Positions 14,828 through 19,309 of a stretch of DNA of 19,309 nucleotides are shown here, piece by piece (position 1 is the stretch's first letter; each line of letters opens with the position of its first letter). The translations under genes and the position numbers were made by a program. Origin of the DNA: an uncultured Eubacteriales bacterium (GTDB lineage Bacteria; Bacillota; Clostridia; Christensenellales; Aristaeellaceae); the NCBI GenBank assembly GCA_900550955.1, contig URUF01000040.1, positions 1 through 19,309 on the forward strand, given 5' to 3'. Below the pieces are notes generated by a model, which was not told the origin of the DNA, did not search any database, and was given only the letters and a program-made list of their open reading frames with translations.

Positions 14828-15991
14828 TCACGGCGGCGCAGCGCCGCCGATATCCATCAGCCATTCCGCCGTGGCGGTCGCGGCCAATGTATCACCTTCT
14901 ATCATACAATAATCTACCCATTTGTCAATGATCTCATAGCCATACAGCGCGGTTTTCAGCTTTTGCAGGGCCGCGTCCGCCGCCTCCCTGCGCACCTCGT
15001 CCTGGGAGCGGGGCACGTATTCCATGCTCACCTCCCGCTGAATCACGTTTTTGATAAACACGGGGAAAAAGCAGCCGCCCAGCGGCGTTGTGGATACATA
15101 GGTGTTGTAGGCCAAAAAATCCGGGCTGTCCAACTGCTGCGGGAGGCTGTACCAGGGCGTGCACAGCTGGGTTTGAGCTACCTCGCGGCCCGTTTCGGCG
15201 CTGCTCACATCGTACAGGGGCATTTGAACCGTATGGGATTGCCAGCAGCGGGCCATAACGACGCCGCGCGCATGAACGGAGGCGTATTGCTCGTCCGCGG
15301 CGCGCTCCACGCCGCGGATGAGCACCTGCCCCTTGCGCACCACGTCGCCCGGCTTTACGGCGGCGGTGCCCGCATACACCCGCACCGAATCCACAATGCC
15401 GCCGCGCTGGGCCACCACGTCGCCTGGCACGGCGGAGGGCAGCTCGGGCATGGGTACGCCCTGGGTTACATCCACAACCAAAGTGATGTTATACACGTAC
15501 ACATGGAACCAGGCGATGGCCGGGTAGCGGCGGGTGAGCGCGCGCTCCAGCGCCTGGGCGTCCAGCCCGGCGCGCGGCACGCCGGGTTTTAGACCCGCCT
15601 GGGTTAGGTAGGCGGCAATCTCCGCCCGATACGGGCCCGCGCCATGTACCTCCACCCGCCAGATGAATTGCGTTAGTCCTATGGCCAGCGCTACGGCCAG
15701 CGCCAGGCCGATGGGAATCCCCGGCCTGCGCCTAAGCGCGCTCAGCAGCGCGGATAGGCCCAAAGGGCGCGTATCCTGCATGCGCCAGCCCTTTTCCTGC
15801 GCCAGCTGGCTAAGCCCGGGCAGGTCGGCGGAATAACATTCGCACACCAACGTGCGCTGGTCCTGGCGCTTTACGCTCAATAGGGGAATACCGGCTTTTT
15901 TGACGGTGTTCATAAAGCGCTCCAGGTTGAGGCCCGAAAGCGCGAACCGGTGGGTGCACAGGGGAAAACGCAGGTTTCTCACGGCGGTCAT
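14828..15991 (-). CDS. yqfD: Sporulation protein YqfD
   Basis: A 387-residue membrane-anchored protein. The N-terminal part (1-70) is the cytoplasmic YqfD domain (RFALSGLNLERFMNTVKKAGIPLLSV), followed by one membrane segment (about 89-111) and a long extracytoplasmic region with VEVHGAGPYRAEIAAYLTQAGL. In Bacillus the yqfC-yqfD pair is sporulation specific and under sigma E. The ATG at 15991 overlaps the yqfC stop as ATGA. The last codons (GGAAPP) form a 9-bp GC palindrome next to the stop. Confidence 0.93.
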   Translation of the reverse strand: MTAVRNLRFPLCTHRFALSGLNLERFMNTVKKAGIPLLSVKRQDQRTLVCECYSADLPGLSQLAQEKGWRMQDTRPLGLSALLSALRRRPGIPIGLALAVALAIGLTQFIWRVEVHGAGPYRAEIAAYLTQAGLKPGVPRAGLDAQALERALTRRYPAIAWFHVYVYNITLVVDVTQGVPMPELPSAVPGDVVAQRGGIVDSVRVYAGTAAVKPGDVVRKGQVLIRGVERAADEQYASVHARGVVMARCWQSHTVQMPLYDVSSAETGREVAQTQLCTPWYSLPQQLDSPDFLAYNTYVSTTPLGGCFFPVFIKNVIQREVSMEYVPRSQDEVRREAADAALQKLKTALYGYEIIDKWVDYCMIEGDTLAATATAEWLMDIGGAAPP

Positions 15992-16248
15992 CCTTTCGGG
16001 CGATAGCTTAGCTTTTCAATTTTGCCAAACACAACCAGCCCGTCGCGGTCATAGCGCGAAAGCGATAGCTTTTGCCCGCTGATGACCAGATGGCCGCAAA
16101 GGGTTTTCAATACGATCTCCTGCTCGGTGCAGGCATAGATGCCCTGGTGCTGCTCCACAATCAGCTTTTCATCGCCCAGGAGCACGGAACGAGGCCAGCC
16201 AAATACCAACTCCTGCGGGATATCCGCGTGCTTGAGCTTTTCGAGCAT
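15988..16248 (-). CDS. yqfC: Sporulation protein YqfC (YabP/YqfC family)
   Basis: An 86-residue protein matching the YabP/YqfC family in length and pattern (ELVFGWPRSVLLGDEKLIVEQHQGI, then LSLSRYDRDGLVVFGKIEKL). It is a small, probably mother-cell sporulation protein whose mechanism is unknown to me. The ATG at 16248 follows GGGGGAGG by eight bases; the longer frame from 16329 lacks such a site. It is the first gene of the yqfC-era operon. Confidence 0.9.
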   Translation of the reverse strand: MLEKLKHADIPQELVFGWPRSVLLGDEKLIVEQHQGIYACTEQEIVLKTLCGHLVISGQKLSLSRYDRDGLVVFGKIEKLSYRPKG

Positions 16249-16283
16249 GAAAAAAGCCTCCCCCATAAACGGTGGTTTGGAGG

Positions 16284-16312
16284 AGGATATGCTTGCAAAG
16301 CGCGGCGCATGA
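16284..16312 (-). promoter_or_regulatory. Possible sigma-E type promoter of yqfC
   Basis: On the minus strand TCATGCG (16312-16306) resembles the first half of the sigma-E -35, and CATATCCT (16291-16284), 14 bases further on, resembles the -10 CATACAHT at C, A, T, A and the final T. The position, some 36 bases before the yqfC start, is right. The match is partial, so this is a proposal based on the sigma-E control of yqfC in Bacillus. Confidence 0.3.
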
Positions 16313-16351
16313 CCAGGCCTTGCGCCCACTTTGCGCAGGGAGCGTTGGGCT

Positions 16352-16885
16352 TTATCTGCGCGTATAAACCAAATCCATTATACCGTTGGCCGTTTGCGTA
16401 TGAAGCAATTTCAATTTGATTTCGGCCGGATTCCCATCAAAAAGCCGGATACCCGAGCCCAAAAGGGTTGGTATAATGGAAAGGTGGTATTCATCAATGA
16501 GCCCGGCCTTCATTAGGGGCTGGATAATTTTCGCCCCTCCGCAGATCCAGATATCCTTTCCGGGCTCCTGCTTTAGCTTGTGGACAAGGCTGCAGGGAGC
16601 TTGGGCTGTAAAGCGAATCTTATCAGTTGAGGGCAGGCTCCTATGCGTAATCACATAACTTGTCAGGCTGTCGTAAACCCATGTTTCCGGAGATAGCTCC
16701 GTCACAATCTGATGGTAGGTATTCCATCCCATAATTACCGTGTCGATATGCTCCAGAAGGCTAGAATAGGCATCAGAGGTTCCTTCCTCAGGGTTTTGCC
16801 CGTCGAGCCAGTTTACACCGCCGTTTTTATCCGCGATATACCCGTCAAGGCTCATTGCAATAAATAAAATGACTTTTCTTACCAA
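16352..16885 (-). CDS. Dihydrofolate reductase / RibD C-terminal family protein
   Basis: A 177-residue protein of the DHFR-like reductase fold. The N-terminal VILFIAMSLDGYIADKNGGVNWL and the later VIMGWNTYHQIV, SYVITHRS and IWICGGAKIIQPLMKAGLIDEYHLSIIP are the usual motifs of the YwjB/RibD-C group of NAD(P)H-dependent reductases. The group is distinct from housekeeping DHFR, and its substrate is mostly unknown. The start is TTG at 16885; the ribosome binding site AAGGAG overlaps the stop codon of the upstream kinase gene, with somewhat long spacing (about 11-12 bases). It is co-transcribed with that gene (18-base gap). No clear terminator follows, so read-through into yqfC is possible. Confidence 0.9.
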   Translation of the reverse strand: MVRKVILFIAMSLDGYIADKNGGVNWLDGQNPEEGTSDAYSSLLEHIDTVIMGWNTYHQIVTELSPETWVYDSLTSYVITHRSLPSTDKIRFTAQAPCSLVHKLKQEPGKDIWICGGAKIIQPLMKAGLIDEYHLSIIPTLLGSGIRLFDGNPAEIKLKLLHTQTANGIMDLVYTRR

Positions 16886-16903
16886 AGGCTTTTTTCTCTC
16901 CTT

Positions 16904-17758
16904 TCATTGCTGCGCGTGTTCTTGCAGCCTGGCCCAGTACTGGGGCAGCACTTTTTCAAACTGCACGCCGTAGCGCAGGGGCTCGCCGCCATTCAAGGTA
17001 ACGCGGATGCTTTCGTGCGTGATATCCAGCGCGATGCCCACGGCGGCTTCCAGGGGGTGGCCGTTCATGAGCGCGCCCAGCAGCAGGGAGGCGAACACAT
17101 CGCCCGTGCCATAAAACACATCGTCAAAGCGAGGGCGGAACAGGAACGCGGGCTCCGCCATGCCGGGCGCAAGCAGCGCCACGCCGGTTTGCCCGGGGCC
17201 AAAGGCCACGTCGGTGATCACCACGTTTTCCGGCCCAAGCGCGCGCAGGCCGCGGCATAGGCCGCAAACGGCCTCGCGGGTAACGTGCTTGCCGGGATAG
17301 GGCTCGTCCAGCAAAAAAGCCGCCTCGGTAAGGTTGGGCACGATGGTGCGCGCGCGGGCGCACAGGCGGCGCATCTGCCGGGGGATGCTTTCATCCATCA
17401 GGGAATACATGCGGCCATGGTCGCCAAAGGCGGGGTCCACAAAGATGTGCGTGCGCCCGTCGCACAAAAGGCCGATCATTTCCAGCACCTCGTCTACCTG
17501 GGCGCCGGAAGCCAGGTAGCCGGAGTAGAACGCGTCAAAATGCAGCCCAAGCGTGGCAAGATGCCGGGCGATGGGCATAAGCTGGTTGGAAAGATCCAGA
17601 TGGGTGTAGCCCGTAAACTCGCCCGTATGAGTGCTGAGCAGCGCCGTTGGCACCACCGCGGTATTAAGCCCCGCGGCGGACAGCACCGGCAGCGCCACCG
17701 TAAGGGAGCAGCGCCCCACGCAGGAAATATCGTGTACGGCAATGGCGCGCTTTTGCAT
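16904..17758 (-). CDS. Pyridoxal/pyridoxamine kinase, PfkB-ribokinase superfamily
   Basis: A 284-residue cytoplasmic kinase that should phosphorylate B6 vitamers for PLP salvage. Features are the N-terminal HDISCVGRCSLTVALPVLSAAG, DPAFGDHG (108-115), PNLTEA (141-146) and the anion-hole and catalytic motif YGTGDVFASLL (GTGD at 217-220). The DISCVGRCSL start and length fit the clostridial pyridoxamine kinase group, related to PdxK/PdxY. The ATG at 17758 follows AGGGG by seven bases. It is the first gene of a two-gene unit with the DHFR-like reductase, divergent from the ACT-domain gene. Confidence 0.92.
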   Translation of the reverse strand: MQKRAIAVHDISCVGRCSLTVALPVLSAAGLNTAVVPTALLSTHTGEFTGYTHLDLSNQLMPIARHLATLGLHFDAFYSGYLASGAQVDEVLEMIGLLCDGRTHIFVDPAFGDHGRMYSLMDESIPRQMRRLCARARTIVPNLTEAAFLLDEPYPGKHVTREAVCGLCRGLRALGPENVVITDVAFGPGQTGVALLAPGMAEPAFLFRPRFDDVFYGTGDVFASLLLGALMNGHPLEAAVGIALDITHESIRVTLNGGEPLRYGVQFEKVLPQYWARLQEHAQQ

Positions 17759-17796
17759 GCGAACGCCCCTTTCTGTATATAGACGGCTTCCCTGTT

Positions 17797-17824
17797 ATTA
17801 TCCACAAAACCGGGAAAAAAGCAA
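17797..17824 (-). promoter_or_regulatory. Putative promoter of the pyridoxal kinase gene
   Basis: On the minus strand TTGCTT (17824-17819), a 16-base spacer and GATAAT (17802-17797, five of six matches to TATAAT) lie about 40 bases upstream of the kinase start codon. The -10 is good and the -35 weak. Confidence 0.45.
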
Positions 17825-17832
17825 GCCGCGCA

Positions 17833-17861
17833 TTGACAGTTGCCCCCGCCTGCGGTATGGT
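17833..17861 (+). promoter_or_regulatory. Sigma-A promoter of the UPF0237-UPF0210 pair
   Basis: A perfect -35 TTGACA (17833-17838), a spacer of exactly 17 bases and a -10 TATGGT (17856-17861) lie 33 bases upstream of the ACT-domain gene. It diverges from the kinase promoter, with the two -35 elements only about eight bases apart. Confidence 0.7.
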
Positions 17862-17894
17862 AGAGGGGAAGATTGCCTTGGGAGGGAAACAGGA

Positions 17895-18167
17895 ATGCAA
17901 AAAGCGCTGGTTTCGGTTACGGGCGTGGATAAGCCGGGCATCATTGCCAAGGTGAGCACCGCCCTGTTTGAAATGAACATCAATGTGCTGGAAATTTCCC
18001 AGACCATTCTGGACGGCTATTTTACCATGCTGATGATTGTGGATATGACGGGGGCGAGCGTGCCCTTCAGCGCGGTGACGGACAAGCTTAACGAAGTGGG
18101 CGGCGAGATGGGCGAGGTTATCAACATCCAGCGCACGGACATCTTTGACGCGATGCACCGCATCTGA
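17895..18167 (+). CDS. ACT domain protein, UPF0237 family
   Basis: A 90-residue protein that is a single ACT domain (ALVSVTGVDKPGIIAKVSTALFEMNINVLEISQTI), the ligand-binding fold usually used for amino acid sensing. It matches the UPF0237 family in length and sequence. The ATG at 17895 follows GGAGG by nine bases. The next gene, a UPF0210 protein, starts 19 bases downstream; as I recall, this pairing is common in Firmicutes and suggests the ACT protein regulates or partners the UPF0210 protein. The ligand is unknown. Confidence 0.93.
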   Translation: MQKALVSVTGVDKPGIIAKVSTALFEMNINVLEISQTILDGYFTMLMIVDMTGASVPFSAVTDKLNEVGGEMGEVINIQRTDIFDAMHRI

Positions 18168-18186
18168 CAGGGCGGGAGGAAAGACG

Positions 18187-19309
18187 ATGATCGAGGTTAA
18201 CGAAATCCTGCAAACCATGCAGATGGTGCATGAGCAGCATTTTGACATACGCACCATCACCATGGGCATCAGCCTGTTGGACTGCAAGCGCAATACCGAC
18301 CGCGAAACCGCCGAGGCCGTGTATGAAAAGGTGACGCATAAGGCGCGCGACCTGGTGAAGGTGGGCGGCGAGCTGGAAAGCGAGCTGGGCGTGCCCATTG
18401 TGAACAAGCGCATTAGCGTGACGCCTGTGAGCATGATCTGCGGGAGCGACCCCATGGCCATCGCCGTGGCGCTGGACGAGGCCGCCGCGCAGGTTGGCGT
18501 AAACTTTATAGGCGGGTTTGGCGCGCTGATGCATAAAGGCTCCACCCGGGCGGAGGAAACGCTGCTGGAGGCCATGCCGGAGGTGTTCCAAAAGACGGAG
18601 CGCCTGTGCGGCAGCGTGAATGTGGGCTCCACCCGCAGCGGCATCAATATGGACGCCGTGCGCAAAATGGGCCATGTGATCAAGCGTACCGCCGCCCTCA
18701 CGGCGGATAGCGACGGCTTTGGCTGCGCCAAGATTGTGGTGTTTGCCAACGCCGTGGAGGATAACCCCTTTATGGCGGGCGCGTTTCACGGCGTGGGCGA
18801 GCCGGAATGCGTGGTGAACGTGGGCGTAAGCGGCCCCGGCGTGGTGCAGCGCGCGCTGGCGGAAATTCACGGCCAGCCCTTTGACGTGCTGGCGGAAACC
18901 ATCAAGCGCACGGCGTTTAAAATTACCCGCGTGGGCGAGCTGGTAGCGCAGGAGGCGGCCAGCCGCCTGGGCGTGCCCTTTGGCATTGTGGACCTTTCCC
19001 TGGCCCCCACCCCCGCCGTGGGCGACAGCGTGGCCAACATTCTGGAAGAAATGGGTCTGGAGACCTGCGGCTGCTGCGGCACCACCGCCTGCCTGGCCTT
19101 GCTGAACGATGCCGTGAAGAAGGGCGGCGTCATGGCCTCCAACCATGTGGGCGGCCTGTCCGGTGCCTTTATCCCGGTCAGCGAGGACGCCGGCATGATC
19201 CACGCCGCCGAGATCGGCTGCCTGACCATTGAAAAGCTGGAAGCCATGACCGCCGTCTGCTCGGTGGGCATCGACATGGTCATCATCCCGGGCGACACCA
19301 CCCCGGCCG
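18187..19309 (+). CDS. UPF0210 (DUF711) PFL-like protein, 3' end cut by the window
   Basis: 374 codons are visible of a family usually about 450 residues long; the frame is open at the window edge. UPF0210 members resemble the pyruvate formate-lyase fold but have no proven reaction. Recognisable blocks are FDIRTITMGISLLDC, RISVTPVSMI, FIGGFGALMHKG, SDGFGCAKIVVFANAVEDNPFMAGAFHG and GLSGAFIPVSEDAGMIHAAE. The ATG at 18187 follows GGAGG by seven bases. It is co-transcribed with the ACT-domain gene. Codon use becomes poorer in GCG and richer in ATC/GTC in about the last 250 bases. Confidence 0.95.
   Translation, partial: MIEVNEILQTMQMVHEQHFDIRTITMGISLLDCKRNTDRETAEAVYEKVTHKARDLVKVGGELESELGVPIVNKRISVTPVSMICGSDPMAIAVALDEAAAQVGVNFIGGFGALMHKGSTRAEETLLEAMPEVFQKTERLCGSVNVGSTRSGINMDAVRKMGHVIKRTAALTADSDGFGCAKIVVFANAVEDNPFMAGAFHGVGEPECVVNVGVSGPGVVQRALAEIHGQPFDVLAETIKRTAFKITRVGELVAQEAASRLGVPFGIVDLSLAPTPAVGDSVANILEEMGLETCGCCGTTACLALLNDAVKKGGVMASNHVGGLSGAFIPVSEDAGMIHAAEIGCLTIEKLEAMTAVCSVGIDMVIIPGDTTPA

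Noticed and set aside
14576..15592. Plus-strand 338-codon frame
   Set aside because: Antisense to phoH and yqfD, both of which are recognised on the minus strand; a GC-rich third-position artefact.
17664..18749. Minus-strand 361-codon frame
   Set aside because: Antisense to the UPF0237 and UPF0210 genes and overlapping the kinase promoter region; no family resemblance.
1..19309. Search for defence, toxin-antitoxin, prophage or transposase genes
   Set aside because: Every well-supported reading frame belongs to housekeeping, sporulation or small conserved families; no integrase, transposase, nuclease-effector pair or phage gene was seen.

Overview
The window looks like a chromosomal segment, or an assembled contig, from an endospore-forming Gram-positive bacterium of the Clostridia type, with fairly high GC coding DNA. 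The evidence is a Firmicutes-like 16S rRNA 5' end, strong GGAGG ribosome binding sites, frequent TTG and GTG starts, the sporulation pair yqfC-yqfD, and two gene orders also known from Bacillus and Clostridia: pnp followed by an M16 peptidase, and yqfC-yqfD-phoH-pgpH-ybeY-cdd-era. The exact taxon cannot be named from this sequence.

Layout. 1-390: the 5' tip of a 16S rRNA gene on the minus strand, an AT-rich rRNA leader, a very strong rrn promoter (TTGACA, 17 bp, TAAGAT, with A-tracts upstream), and a divergent plus-strand promoter. 391-2337: an abnormal reading frame joining the N-terminal lobe of a YhaN/SMC-like ATPase to a PNPase that lacks its first RNase PH domain; this is most likely an assembly or recombination joint near 871-888. 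2432-5735 (plus): M16 zinc peptidase, dimeric dUTPase, DUF3267 membrane metalloprotease-like protein and SpoIID/LytB lipoprotein, the first three translationally coupled. 5793-8054 (minus): a NUDIX hydrolase and a two-domain ferritin-like di-iron protein, separated by a gene-free stretch (6414-6788) packed with palindromes. 8197-9431 (plus): an aldose 1-epimerase-like protein and a DUF952 protein, ended by a perfect 16-bp hairpin. 9394-16248 (minus): the yqfC-yqfD-phoH-pgpH-ybeY::cdd-era operon, with era followed by a 3'-truncated alpha/beta-hydrolase gene. 16352-17758 (minus): a pyridoxal kinase-like gene and a DHFR/RibD-like reductase. 17895-19309 (plus): an ACT-domain UPF0237 protein and a UPF0210 protein cut by the window end.

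How the genes fit together. Most of the window is housekeeping: RNA decay (PNPase), ribosome maturation (YbeY, Era), c-di-AMP turnover (PgpH), pyrimidine salvage and dUTP clean-up (Cdd, dUTPase), and sporulation (YqfC, YqfD, perhaps the SpoIID-like lipoprotein). I found no convincing new defence or mobile system. The items most worth a second look are the ATPase::PNPase joint, the in-frame YbeY-cytidine deaminase fusion, the palindrome array bounded by two identical 28-nt perfect palindromes, and the uncharacterised ferritin-like protein with a full E...ExxH...E...ExxH ligand pattern.
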